The notes beneath the pieces were generated by a model. It saw only the letters and a list, made by a program, of their open reading frames with translations, was not told the origin of the DNA and did no database searches. Both the position numbers and the translations under genes were made by a program. DNA of 64,000 bases from Myrmaecium sp. VS I D KN 1 (Eukaryota; Ascomycota; Dothideomycetes; Valsariales; Valsariaceae), in the NCBI GenBank assembly GCA_019775845.1, contig JADQAV010000020.1, positions 124,001-188,000 on the forward strand, in the 5' to 3' direction. Of the stretch, positions 10,490-22,007 are shown one piece after another; the stretch's first letter is position 1; the number at the start of each line of letters is the position of its first letter.

Positions 10490-11239
10490 TTAGTCGAAGG
10501 GGTTGGTGCGGGTGCCCCAGTAGGTGAGGAAGACGCTGAGGCCGACGGTCTCGAAGAGACGAGCAACGGTGGTCACGGCGACGGTATCAAGAGGACGCTT
10601 CTCGGTAAGGAGCTGGGAGACGAGCTGATGAGGGCGTTAGTCACTGTCGAGACCTTTCTGGGGAGCAGGATCACATACGGAAGGACCGGCGCTAGCAGCG
10701 AAGATGAGCGTGCCGAGGTAGGCAGCGCCCTTGTAGGTCAGGGTGCCGGTAGCGTTGATGAGCGCACCAACACCGTAGGTCTGGAGGGCGGAGCCGAGGA
10801 CGGAGCTACCCCACGCGCTGGCGGCGCTGGCGGCCTCCTTGGACTTGAAGAACTCCTCCTTGGTGTTGGCGGCCTGAGCCTTGCGATAGGTGTCGCCGAA
10901 GACGGGAGCGAGAACGCCCAAGCTCACGACGTGGGAGAAGACGGTGCCGAGGGCGATGGCAGAGGGCTTGACGGGAGGAAGGTCTGGGAGAGAGATGACG
11001 ATGTTAGTTGAGGTGTTTGGTTGTATGGTGGAATGCAAGCAATGCAAGCGACTGGTCATGATCCAGCATCATCGGTTGCGAAGATCCTCTCGGATGCCCT
11101 CACTGGCAACCATCACTGAAGATGGTTCCTCGGGCTTCCGGGTCTCTCCTGACCAATGCATGCGTGATGATCATGCCACACCCTTCGTTGCTGAGCGACC
11201 AAGGGAGAAGAGCGACGACATACAGTGAAGAGTAGCCAT
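10490..11239 (-). CDS. Small four-span membrane protein, DUF1761-like
   Basis: Three exons: 11239-11224, 10983-10679, 10624-10490, giving 151 residues. The first exon is only 16 nt (MATLH plus one base). The first intron is 240 nt, the second 54 nt. Donors are both GTATGT. Four hydrophobic stretches occur: AIALGTVFSHVVSLGVLAPV, SSVLGSALQTYGVGALINAT, AAYLGTLIFAASAGPSLVSQ and VAVTTVARLFETVGLSVFLT. Size and topology resemble the DUF1761 family found in bacteria and fungi, whose function is unknown; this match is from memory. The start was chosen because it gives an in-frame short exon with a perfect donor. An internal ATG within the intron-1 frame gives a less likely start. Confidence 0.7.
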
Positions 11240-12456
11240 TATGAAGGTGTTGAGTTTGTGTGTGAAAGTAGTAGTTGATAGAGAGAAAGTCGTGAAAGCG
11301 CGAGAATGAGGCAGTAGTGATGAGGACGGTGGTGATGACGATGATGCAGTGAATTGAGGAGAGAAAGGAAGGAGAGGGCCAAAGGAGGTGGTCGAGGTAA
11401 GCTATATATGTGACTGCTGAAACGGGTTGATTGACGTCACCGCTCCATAGCTTGAGCACGGGCGGTTTTTCCCTCGCATCTCATCATCCACCACGCCCAT
11501 CACCGCCCACAGCCTAGCAACCCCACCCGATCCGCGCCTCTTTTCTTCCACCAGCCTCCGCAGGTTTTCCTGGCGTGCGTTTCGTTCCTTGGAGTGAGCG
11601 CGACGGAGAAGTCAAATGAGGCAAGGTACTTACCTTAACGTAAGCAACCTCTCAAGCCTCCTCAGCCATCATCGATCGTCGTTGGCATCGTCTCATCACC
11701 ACCACAACAACCAAGGCCCCAAGCCAATTTCCCTTTTCCCCCGAACCCGAAAGAAATAGCGTTTTCGCCATAGGCCACATTTTAACTACCAGGCCTGGGC
11801 CGAGATATACTTGACGCCTCGACGCCTCAGAGCCGAAAGCTTCGGGAATCTACTAGTTACCTTCTCCCCCATCCCACGTCATTCCTCTCCATTCCCCACG
11901 CCTTGGCAAAGCAGCCGCCCCGCCATCATCATCGTGAACAGGAACGTACATAGAATTACAAGCCCCTTTACGGTCGAGGTATATAATGTAAGTATACAAG
12001 TACGACGCGAACACAAGAATAGAAAAAGCGGATGGCGATATGCGGTTTTCCCACTGTTCTCAGAAGAGGAGACTAATCGTCCATGCCTTTCACCCTGTGA
12101 ACGCATGCTTTTTCGTCCCCGTGATGGAAACCGTTGGTGAATCCTCCGCTCGAAACGTGAGGTACTCACTTATAGAGAGGTGTCGTAGAGAAGACAAAGG
12201 AAGAGGGGCGTATAGCAAATGGTCCTATCCCGTCCTACACCTTTGACCTCGATACCGATGTTCTCTGGTTCTTTCTGCCCTTGCGTTCTTGTTTCGTGTC
12301 GTATATACAAACACATCCATAGATAGAGAGTACCATAACATGGCTAGCCCACGCCTTCTCGTCCCAATATGCCAGTCTAGCTGAACGAAGGCCCCGGCGA
12401 GAAGAAAAAGACGGAGAAGGCAAGACGAAAATTCACCTCTACCACCTCTCCCATCT
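11240..12456. other. Intergenic region, tandem (-) genes
   Basis: About 1.2 kb that should hold the promoter of the DUF1761-like gene (next to 11240) and the terminator of the kinase gene. A TATATAG lies near 11402. No other gene is supportable. Confidence 0.4.
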
Positions 12457-13343
12457 TCAAGCATTCTCGTGGCCCACCTCCTCCGCATCCGCCTCCCTCA
12501 CTCCCTGCGCATCCGCGCTCCACGCCTCATCCTCACGAGACTCAATCTCCTCATCGCACGGCAGCCGATTCGCCAAAATCTCCTTCGCATTCAGCAGATC
12601 ATTTTCCTCGACCCTCCGGACCGCCTCCTCCGGCGTCGCCGCCAGGCCAGCCGCGAGGTGGCGAGCGCACAGCCGACGACGAGCGACGTCTAGATCGACG
12701 GCGACGAACCAGCGCTCGTCCATGAGGGCGGCGGCGTCGCGCCATGGCGGGCGGTCGAGGTGGAGGTAGTTGCCCTCGAACAGGAGGAGCCGGTGGGTCG
12801 GGTGGATGGCGATGTCGTCCGGGACCGGGTCCTTGACCGCGTGGTCGAAGGACGGGGCGTGGACGGTGTGGGTTTCGGGCGCGATGGGCGCGCGCAGTTG
12901 TCGCACGAGGTGGAGGAAGGCGGCCCCGTCGAAGGTGAAGGCGGCCCCGCGCCGGGCGTGCGCGGTGGTGGGGTCCGGGAGCGCGGAGAGCTGGGCCCGC
13001 GTGAGGTGGTAGCCGTCCATGGGGATGAAGGCGGCGATGGGTGCGTCGGAAGGGGGAAGGTAGGGGTGCGCTTGTAGATACAGTGCGTTCAGCCGAGAGG
13101 CGACGGTGGAGGCGAGGGTGGTTTTGCCCGAGCCAGGTACGCCGGCGACGGCGATGAGGTAGCGTTTCGAGGCGGGGAGGCTCTGGTATTTTTCTAGCAG
13201 CAGTGTCAGCAGAGTGAACGTTCGACTTCGACCTGGACAGGGAGTGTCATCTCCTCACTTCAAGGAGTGGGTATATATGAAGCGGGTTTGGGGAAACACT
13301 CACCCCACACCTTCTTGACCAAGCGGTCGACCTGCTCTTCCAT
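12457..13343 (-). CDS. P-loop kinase, uridine kinase / phosphoribulokinase superfamily (Yfh7/FrcK-like)
   Basis: Two exons: 13343-13304 and 13193-12457, giving 258 residues; the 110-nt intron has donor GTGAGT and acceptor GCTAG. A Walker A loop GVPGSGKTT lies at residues 31-39. After it come the substrate-region signature PMDGYHLTRAQL, a segment ARRGAAFTFDG and a Walker-B-like strand LLLFEGNYLHLD followed by RPPW. This motif order is that of fungal nucleoside/sugar-type kinases related to yeast Yfh7 and bacterial FrcK or pantothenate kinase. The physiological substrate cannot be read from sequence. The C-terminus ends with an acidic tail, DEEIESREDEAWSADAQ. An ATP-dependent small-molecule kinase in the cytosol is the likely role. 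Confidence 0.85.
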
Positions 13344-14665
13344 CTTTACTTTTTTGAACTTGCTACTTCGAACGTTCACCTGTTTCTTTGCTCGCGGAGA
13401 CAGGGCTGGAGATGAAACAGAGGAAGGAGGATAAACAATAGAAGATAACGAGGAAAACCGGCACAACAAGGAACAGAAAGGAAAAGAAAAGAGAAACAAT
13501 ATCACCGAGAGAATGAAACGAGAAGAAGACAGACAACTAAGAAAAAATTTCAGAAGAAAGCCACAGCAATCAAGTCCAGGTCGATATCTTGCTTGCCCAC
13601 TCTTTCTCCTCTTCTCTTCTCACTTTCACGTTTCACACTCGTTCAAACGCTCACTCTCCTGTCAAAGAATCCGCAGTATGAAAAAGAAGAAGAGATTCAA
13701 TAGCACCCGTGAATGGAGGTTTGGTGGGAGAAAGATACTGTAGTGATACTGTGTTGACAACTGAAGAGAGAGGGGCAGAAGACAGAGCGAGATGGCGAGG
13801 CGCGGGGCTCGGGGTCGCGGATAAGAGGGAGGAGGGGTAAATAGTACAACGGAGCCACCTCTGTCGCGCTCTGCCTTGAAATCACTCAATGATATATCCT
13901 ACGTGATTCAGAAGGGATGTATTTACGAAGAGGAAGTAATCTCAAGTGGTCAGATCATATTATCGACAAGCGAGCGATCATGCGAGCCATCCCATTCAAC
14001 CACCATACCACCCACAAAAAGAAATGACGTCGATTGATCTTTATCACCACCTGCACACATGCTACCCCTCTCTCCTGACAACGTGAACAAGAGGCACAGC
14101 AACTCCAAATCACAAATCTCAACCGCGCTTTCTCTTTCTCTTACCTTTCCAGCCCTAACAGATACTACATCTGCATACATACATACTTACTTACAAATAC
14201 GATAAAACACGCAACGGCGATGATCTAGTAGACAATATAATTTATGTAGGGTATAATCTGTGATATATCGCAGCAGTGGAAAAACAAATACTACCTCTCC
14301 ACCTTCCCGTCACGCACAACAATAATAACGACGACGACAGCAACAACGGGATAAAAGCAGGGACGTTAGAAAATCAATGGAGACGATAGAAAACGAGCGC
14401 AAGATCCAGTGTAAAAAAAAGGAAAAAGTAAAAAGATAGAAGTATAAAGGAAAAAAGGAAAAGTCTCCCATATAGCCCATACCCATTGAAATCCCTGAAA
14501 GAAAATAAGGAAAAGTAGATAAGAGAGAGAGAAAGCTTGTTCATGTATCCCATCACTGAATCGTATCCCCCGTTCCCATATCTCAAAAAAAAAAAAAAAA
14601 AAAAAAAAAAAAGAAATGGAAAAATGAAAATGAAAAGCGAAACGAACCGCAGTGTCTTCCCATAC
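13344..14665. other. Intergenic region, about 1.3 kb
   Basis: Holds the promoter of the kinase gene and the 3' UTR of the next (-) gene. It contains a 28-A homopolymer. Frames found here are short and A/T-driven. Nothing else supportable was seen. Confidence 0.4.
14585..14612. repeat. 28-nt A homopolymer (T run on gene strand)
   Basis: An uninterrupted run of 28 A on the + strand, starting about 53 bp past the stop of the (-) gene. On the transcribed sense it is a U run, so it is not a retroposed poly(A) tail of that gene. Likely a length-variable microsatellite. Confidence 0.9.
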
Positions 14666-16056
14666 CTACCCCACAACAAGTCCATCCTCTTTCCTCTCAT
14701 GCTCCGGCCTATCCATCCCACCCGCCTCCTTCACACTTCCTCCTTCTTGAATCTCCTCCTCCTCCCCGCTCCCTTCCCCTTCAACCTCCTCCACCCACTC
14801 CGTGCTCCGCCGCGAGATCCTCGAAGGTGCATTCGCCTCCCGCGGGCTCGTCAGCGGGCTTTCCGCCACCGGTCTCGAGTACCCAATGCTCCCACTGATG
14901 CTCTCCGACTTCCCATGGCCCAGCTTGCCGCTGCGCACGCTGCCGCCCTCCGCCTGCTTCGCCGCGGCGTAGTAGCTGTTCCGCTCGGAGCTGAGGGCGG
15001 GTGCCGTGACCCCTCCGCCGTTGCTGTACACGCTCGCTCGCTCCGCCGAGGCAAGTCCGCCGAGGCTGGGCCGGCTGGTCACGATGCTAGGGCCGCCGCC
15101 GCCTTCCAGGTTGCTGCTGAGGACGGAGAGCGGAAGGGACTCGCGAGACCCGCCCCAGACGGAGGAGGGGGCGAGTGCACGCACCGAGGCGTTCGTGTCG
15201 AGGGAGTTGCGGCGACGGCGCTTGGAGCTCGAGGCCAAGGTCAGGATGGAGGCGTTGTCCGTGAGCATGCCATTGGCCGTTGCGGCTTGGTAAGTGTGCG
15301 GATGGGCGCCGTGCGGAGCGAGGTGAGAAGGCACGGCAGAAGCGACGGGGGATATCGGGTATTGGTGGGAGAACTGAACAGACGCAGGCTGGAATGCTTG
15401 ATTCGCGGGGCCGGCACCTGGAGCTTGCTGCCCGAGCATCGCGGATGCGGCTGTCGATTGGATGGTTGTCAAGGTCGTGGTGAGCGAGCGCTCGGAGTGA
15501 TTGGGCGAGGAGAATGTGCTGTTGCCGCCGCCTCCACCCATGGTGTTCGTGGTGCCAGCTCTACTTTGACCGGCATCGGATTGGATCGTCTCCGCATTCG
15601 TAGCTACGGTCGGGGCAGTCGATCTTGTACTCTTCGCCGGGGCGTGCGTGGTTTCTTCGTCGTCGATGGTGGAGGTGAAGCTGCCGTCGGTGCGAGATAT
15701 AGGTGTCGAGAAGGAGAGATGACCGTTGCCGCTCTCGGCTGCGCCATCGTTTTGAAAGCGACCCGACTCCGGGTAGGGGTTGTTCTTTAGGGTTCCTGAC
15801 TTCTTCGACTTCTGCGATTGGCCGCTGGCCTTCTTCGAGGTACTCGGGTCGGAAGAATTGCCGTTCTTCAGGTTCGCCAGCCGCTTCATCCACTGCGCGA
15901 ACGGTCGACGGCGAGAGTGGCGGTCTAGCATGGCGGGTACGTTAATGCTGAGGTTGAGAGGGAACCCAAGGGGTAAGGGCAGGTGGAGGAGAGGGGCATG
16001 GAGTCGAGAAATATGTACCAACCTGGAGGCCTCACAGCTGGTTCAGCGGTAGCCAT
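14666..16056 (-). CDS. Conserved fungal Ser/Gly-rich protein (often mislabelled 'polycystin')
   Basis: Two exons: 16056-16023 and 15924-14666, giving 430 residues; the 98-nt intron has donor GTTGGT and acceptor GCTAG, with a CATTAAC branch site. The N-terminus has a basic block (RHSRRRPFAQWMKRLANLKN). Most of the protein is Ser/Thr/Gly-rich and looks disordered. A conserved core follows at about 245-285 (DNASILTLASSSKRRRRNSL, then VRALAPSSVWGGSRESLPLS). I recall homologues in fungal genomes annotated as a 'Ca2+-modulated nonselective cation channel polycystin'. No transmembrane segment is visible, so that name is not supported. RKRRRR-type basic clusters could be nuclear localisation signals. 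The function is unknown. Confidence 0.8.
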
Positions 16057-17149
16057 TGTATTGACGGAGCAGGTAGTGCGTGGTCGGCCGGTGCTAGGCT
16101 GGCGCGATGAGAAACGTGGGGTCTAGGTTGGATGGCGAGTGGATCTCGCTGTCCAGGCTGACGATGGAGTCCGGCTGGGATCGTGGGACGAGGGACCGCG
16201 TCGGCCGAGAGTACGGTCCACGTGTAAATGGGTGATATGGGATGCCGGCTTGCGGGGACAAAGGGAACCGTGACGCCGAGAGCAGCGGCTCCTCCGACAC
16301 GTCAGCGCCAATGGCGGGCAGGGCACTCAGAGATGGTGGATTCGGTGATGAGATAATCAGGGTCAATCAATTGTGCAAGGCGGGAAGAAATGGACGGAGA
16401 TGTGCTGTCGAAGGTACGCACGCTGTGCTGGATGGGACTGGTACAGTAGTAGCAGTAGTAGAAGGTGGTGGCAGCAAACGGAGGAGAGGAGGATGGAGAG
16501 AGGGAGGGAGAGAGGGAGAGAGGAGTCAGGTATCGCCCCCCGGCATATACTCGTCAGGCATGTCAAATATGGAGGTAGGGGCAGGCACAGGTAGGCAATA
16601 AGTGACCCAACCTGAAGTTCTAGCAGGGAGACGGATGCAATTAAACGACGACGGATGTGTCAATCCTCAGCCACCGATCACCCACACACGTATATCAGAA
16701 AACTAGTACAGCATGGAGTTAAGGTCGTTAAGATCGTTGAGGTAGGAGTAGGCAGGCAGTGCTTCGGGGCACAGGAGAGGAGCCATCAGGTACCGAGCCG
16801 GCTGCCTCACCTCCGTCGATCATTCACGCTTGGCGTCCATCAACGGGAACGCTCCAACGTCCACCTTCCCCCCCTCCAACCGGGTACCTTGCTCGCCTCT
16901 GACTCTGCTCCTTGTCAGTGTGCCTTCCAGTGCCGTACCTTGCAGCCCTTAGGAACGGTGCCCTTATACTTTGTACCTCTTGTACAATACGACTGCAAAC
17001 ACCTTCCGCCATCGCTGTCTACACGCATGCCTTTTGCCACCTTCCAAGCTCTCCACCTCCGACACCCTCTTCTTCACCGTCTGTCCTAGCTCGATGCCGG
17101 AAACACGCTCGCAAAAGCTGCCCGATCGGTGTGAGGAGCACGCGCCAGG
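16057..17149. other. Divergent intergenic region upstream of MLH3
   Basis: About 1.1 kb between divergent starts, holding both promoters. It includes a short GGGAGAGA-type purine repeat (16490-16525) and a TTTGCCACC nonamer at 17033-17041. No gene is supportable. Confidence 0.45.
17033..17041 (-). promoter_or_regulatory. PACE-like nonamer GGTGGCAAA upstream of MLH3
   Basis: The sequence reads TTTGCCACC on the + strand, a perfect match to the yeast Rpn4-binding PACE site, 109-135 bp upstream of the candidate MLH3 starts. A 9-mer match is expected about once in every two windows of this size by chance, so this is only a candidate. Confidence 0.25.
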
Positions 17150-20100
17150 ATGAGACGAGCTTCGCATGATTGGGGCATGCCCGACACGTTACAAAATAAT
17201 CACGGTCAGAACTTGCAATCAGCCCATCGCGCAACAACTCGTCAGGACGAGACGGTTCCCGGAGCCATCTTACCGCTGCCGGAGGATGTCGTAGCGCAGA
17301 TCAAGTCCTCCACCGCCATCACCTCGCTCTCCGGGGTGGTGTTAGAGCTGCTGAAGAACTCCCTCGATGCTGCCTCTACAAAGGTCGAGATAACGGTGGA
17401 CTTTAAGAGAGGTGGATGCGTCGTGGAGGACAATGGCTTGGGCATACCGCCGGCCGAGTTCCGCGAAGGCGGTCATCTGGGGAAGATGTATTGTAGGTCC
17501 TGCCCGGTCGGGGCTGCCAACATAGAGAGCTAATGTGACGAAGGCACTTCGCGGCAGCACGATGTCACGTATGGCACCAGCGGGACCTTTCTCGCCTCTC
17601 TCGCAGCGCTCTCCTTGCTCACCGTCACCTCTCACCACCACCTGCACCGGTCCACGAACGGCATCACTTTCCATCGCTCGACGGTCATTTCCAGGCAAAA
17701 CCCTTCGCCCATCCAACATGCGCTCAACTACCGCGAACATGGAACAAGGGTCACGGTACGCAACCTATTTGGAAACATGCCGGTCAGAGTGAAACAAAGG
17801 GCGCTCGTTCTCGAGAAGAGTGAGCATGACCGGCTGTGGGATGCTCTGAGGAGGGAAGTGGTTGCGCTTCTTGTCGCATGGGACGATCCTGTGCAAGTGA
17901 GGATTCGAGATGCGGAAACATGCAAGGCTCTCACGCTCACCGGGCACACCGACTCGGGCCAGGCTACGTCCGACGGTGGCTCACTTCGATCACTACGCAG
18001 TATATTGACACAAGCTGCTCTTGTGCCACCCGAGGACTGGCAATCTTGGGTTCCGATCACTGCTTCAACCCGGTCCATATCTATCGAAGGAGCCATATCG
18101 CTCACGCCGGCGCCTACCAAGCGTGTTCAGTTCCTCTCGCTCGGTTTCAGGCCCCTTTCGCCCCTGTTCGGTCATCATGCACTTTATGACGAGATCAACA
18201 GGCTCTTCTCCCTTTCTACCTTCGGCACGGTAGATGATGAATTGGATCCCGACGAAGCCGAGCTGGAACGGCGAAAGCATGATAAGAGGTACAAGCACGA
18301 TAGGTACACCATAGGACAGCTTCGGGGCGCCCGTAAAGGTATTGATCGGTGGCCCATGTTCTCCTTGAAGATTGTTCTCAAAGATGCTCCTAATGGTGCG
18401 CCTCCGGAAGACTCCCTGTTCGAGAGGACCAACTGCTTGCAGACCGTTCTGAACATATTGACAACAGTGGTCACACAATGGCTGGCGGCACAGCATTTCA
18501 GGCCTCATAAAAGACAAGTTAGGCACCCTCAGAAACGGACAGAGAGCCCAAGCTCCCCCAATACACAGGCCGAAGGTGACTTGCGAAAGTTCTTCCAGGT
18601 CAATCATTCGGAGGGGAGTCAGAGCCCGAGGACTTCACCTGTTGATTCACGTCGCAAGCGGGCAAAATTAAGCCGCACAGCGAGTCCTATGCGACCGTCG
18701 GGGGCATCCAAAGGGCAAAGGCTGATCTTTGATGATTGGAGTAGAATTAAGAGTGGGAAATCCGGCTTCTTCGACAGCATAGTCGGCGGTTCTAAGGTTG
18801 CTACGTCGAAAGATCGCTCTGAACGGATACCAGTCTGTCCACAGAACCATTCACCCTTTAATCTTGAGCCAATACCGGCTGGATCCTTGGACAGCCAGAT
18901 CGCAGCTATCAAGAAGGTCCCGCAGCCCACACCCCGAGCCCCGTCAGGCGACAACAGTAGCTCAGAGTATGGCTCGGTACCTGACTTCGACGATTTGACG
19001 GATGATACCATGACTTGGGTGGACCCAGCAACGAAAGAGGCGTTCCTGGTCAACGCTCGAACAGGCTGTGTACTGCCTTCTCAACCGATTCGTACAACCT
19101 CGGCACCGGGACCTTCCACAAAGACCCCGCGAACCCTGAAGGACTTTAACATGTCACTTCGATTGCCGCAGAAGGAGAGGCCGTCCACGACCGGTGCTCC
19201 GAAGGGAGAGTGGCTTAGCAGCTTTCTTGCGGAGTGGAAGAATCCTGTCTTTGCGCCAGCGGAAGCACCCATTCCGCAAGTGTCCTTGCATGGGCCTAGT
19301 GTGGACATAGCAGAGCTTCCTAAGCCAGGCCATCACCGTTGCAGCCATGGTAATATGTCTGCAACGTTCGAGGACTCGTCGGTGAGCAACGGTGCGACCA
19401 AGTTATCCCGCGAGGACCTGAAAACCGCCAGGGTCATCGCCCAGGTCGACCGCAAATTCATCCTTGCCGAGATGGGCGCATCATCAGCCACGCCGAACTC
19501 CATGAGCCAGCGTCGGCGGCAGCTCGTCATCATCGACCAGCATGCCGCGGATGAGCGGTGCCGCATCGAGGCCCTCCTCGCTGAGTTGTGCAGCCCGCCC
19601 TCGTCCGACGATCCCATCTACCGTAGCCAACTCGGTTTCACCTCACGGGTCAAGACCTCCATCCTTGAGAGCCCGCTCCTCTTCCAGGTCACGACGGCGG
19701 AAGCGGAGCTCCTCCGCACCTACGCCGCGCACTTCGCCGCCTGGGGGATCCTATATAATATCAAAGCTTCCAAGGATGAACGCGCCCCCAGGGAACCTCG
19801 CCGGCAGCAGCAGCAGCAGCAGCAGCAGCACACGATCGCCGTGCACACGCTTCCACCCGGCATCGCAGAGCGGTGCCGGACAACCCCACATCTCGCCATC
19901 GACCTCCTACGCTCGGAAGCCTGGCGGCTCGCCGAGGACCGAGGCGCTGCCTCCTCTTCCTCCCTCCTTCCACTTCAGGTCCCCTCATTTGTCCCGACCG
20001 ACCGCGACCGCGACCGCGAGCCGCCCTGGCTCCGCGCCCTCGGCGCCATCCCGCCCGGCCTGCTCGACCTGCTCAACTCGCGCGCGTGCCGGAGCGCGAT

Positions 20101-20377
20101 CATGTTCAACGACGCGCTGAGCGTGGCGGCGTGCGCGGACCTGCTCCGTCGGCTGGCCGCGTGCACGTTTCCGTTCTTGTGCGCGCATGGCCGGGTTGCT
20201 GTCGTGCCGGTGGTGGAGATGGCTGGGTTGGGGGCGGAGGGGGATGGGGATGGGGGTGGGAGTGGGGTGGATGGTGATGTGGATGGTGATGTGGATGGTG
20301 AGGAGGGGTTTGCGGGGGCGTGGAGGCGGTGGAGGGGTGGTGCTGGTGCTGGTGATGATGCTGGTGGGAAGCGGTGA
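17150..20377 (+). CDS. MLH3: MutL homologue 3, mismatch-repair / meiotic endonuclease
   Basis: Two exons: 17150-17492 and 17544-20377; the 51-nt intron has donor GTAGGT. It gives 1058 residues from the first ATG, or 1049 from the ATG at 17177. The N-terminal GHKL ATPase shows ELLKNSLDA (about 66-74), EDNGLGI (about 93-99) and GGHLGKMY, followed across the intron by YGTSGTFLASL. The C-terminal endonuclease has DQHAADERCRIE (about 779-790), which fits DQHA-x2-E-x4-E. ACRSAIMFND and CAHGRV follow. MutL-gamma (Mlh1-Mlh3) nicks DNA in mismatch repair and resolves meiotic crossovers. A Q8 run sits inside the C-terminal domain and an Asp/Gly-rich repeat forms the tail. The usual HGRP motif reads HGRV. 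The middle linker carries a region rich in Ser and Pro. Confidence 0.93.
19805..19828 (+). repeat. (CAG)8 coding repeat in MLH3
   Basis: Eight uninterrupted CAG units encode a polyglutamine run between the DQHA and ACR motifs of the endonuclease domain. Confidence 0.95.
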
Positions 20378-22007
20378 TGGCGGGGAAGTGGGGTGTGACT
20401 CGTGTGGGCTTCTTCTCTCGAGAGGAGAGTCGGGGTGAGGAAGTGTTGATATTTATGTCTTGTATCGAGATCATCTGTACATTCATCTGTTCATCAAGTC
20501 CGTGAACGCACCCAACGGAATACATATATATCTATACTGTATCTACGCATATACATTTGCCTTTTCCGTCGCTTTCCTTGCTTTCAACCAACCAACCATA
20601 ACCACAACCACATGGCAGCAGAAAGAAAGATGGGACGGGACGGGACGGAACAGGCAGGGAGGTGACGGAACGGAACGGGAAGCTCGCCCGGGGGAAAATG
20701 GATCATAGATGGCTGTGGTGGATCATCCATCCGTCATTCCTCATTGCTCCGGTGGAAGGAAGGTATGGAGGTACTGTATGGAGCTGAAACGTGTTTCTTC
20801 TTTCTCTCTTTGCCGGGGCATGGCAAGCGAGCGAGGGTCCTTGTACCTATCGATTTACTGAGGAAAGGAGGAGGAAAGAGGAAGGAGGAAGGAGGAAGGA
20901 GGAAGGAGCGGAGGAGGAAGGAGCGGAGGAAGGAGCGGAGGAGGAAGGAGCGGAGGAAGGAGCGGAGGAGGAAGGAGCGGAGGAGGAAGGAGCGGAGGAG
21001 GAAGGAGCAGAGGAGGGTGAAGTAGGAGAAAGCGCGGGACATGGATAAGGAATGAGAGAACTATAAAGCCATTGAAATACACCATTCATCTCCAACACGA
21101 ATCGCAAGTGGCAAGACGTCAATCGCAAGATATTGATTGCACAAAGATCAAACGCTTTTATCATTCAAATGACCTTACTCGTAGGTAAGTAACACAAAAT
21201 CGGATACGACGGCCCTCCCCTCCACTGACGAGCGACCTCTCTTTTTGCCAACCCAAAAACACTTGCCCATCTCATTGACGCGCGAGTTGACAAGATAAAC
21301 CACACATATAGCAAGGTAGATAGCTTTTCCTCCAAGAACCAAAACAACAAGAGAAGAAAAGAAAAAATACGAAGCGAGAAAGCAATGCCATTCCCTACGC
21401 CCGATGTAAAAGGCTTGGAGGGAAAAACAAAGGAGAAAATGCTCTTGTTTGCCGTCCTTTCTGATGCAGTTCGAAGAAGAAGAGAAAAGGAGAAGAAAAC
21501 AGGGAAGAGCAAAGGACTTTGGGGGTATAACAGGAAAAGGGACTAACAAGGCGGGGACGCGGGAGGAAGTCCGGCATATTCTCATCCCCAGACGAAATGA
21601 CGCTGCTCACACGACCTGCCTGCGGCGTTGAGCACCCAGAATCGAGTCTTTTCTTGCCCTCGTACCTCATTGCCAAACTTTTCCTCTCCTGCTTCGTTCT
21701 CCTTTTCGCTCTCCGTGGGAGAATGAGCGGGGACATGGTGAACGCATGGCACATTCTAATTCATGTCCTGCAAGCACCATTCGCTCATTGCCCCATCGCA
21801 CAAGAAAGTCGTAGAGCAGTGTAGTAATCGTACTTTCTCGTCATCACACCTCAACCTCTTTGTCATCTCGCCATTTACCACCCCAGGAAGAGTCGTAGAA
21901 ACGATGAATGGGATGTTGAGCGCCGGGTGGGATTTTTCTCCTCTCCCCGCAGCTGAAATCTCTCCAATATCATCTTTTTCACACGCTCCATCCCCGCGGC
22001 CGGTCAT
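20378..22007. other. Convergent intergenic region, 1.6 kb
   Basis: Lies between the 3' ends of MLH3 and KGD4. It contains the polypurine minisatellite at 20861-21016. The remaining frames are short and repeat-driven. Confidence 0.5.
20861..21016. repeat. Polypurine minisatellite (12/15-bp GGAGGAAGGAGC-type units)
   Basis: About 155 bp of almost pure purine on the + strand, built from GGAGGAAGGAGCGGA-like units of 15 bp interleaved with 12-bp versions. A leading part of GGAGGAA units lacks the GC step. The array keeps several frames open on both strands, which explains the apparent Ser/Pro and Glu/Arg frames there. Confidence 0.9.

Noticed and set aside
20734-21085. Ser/Pro and Glu/Arg repeat proteins over the minisatellite
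   Set aside because: Open in several frames on both strands only because the 12/15-bp units lack stops.
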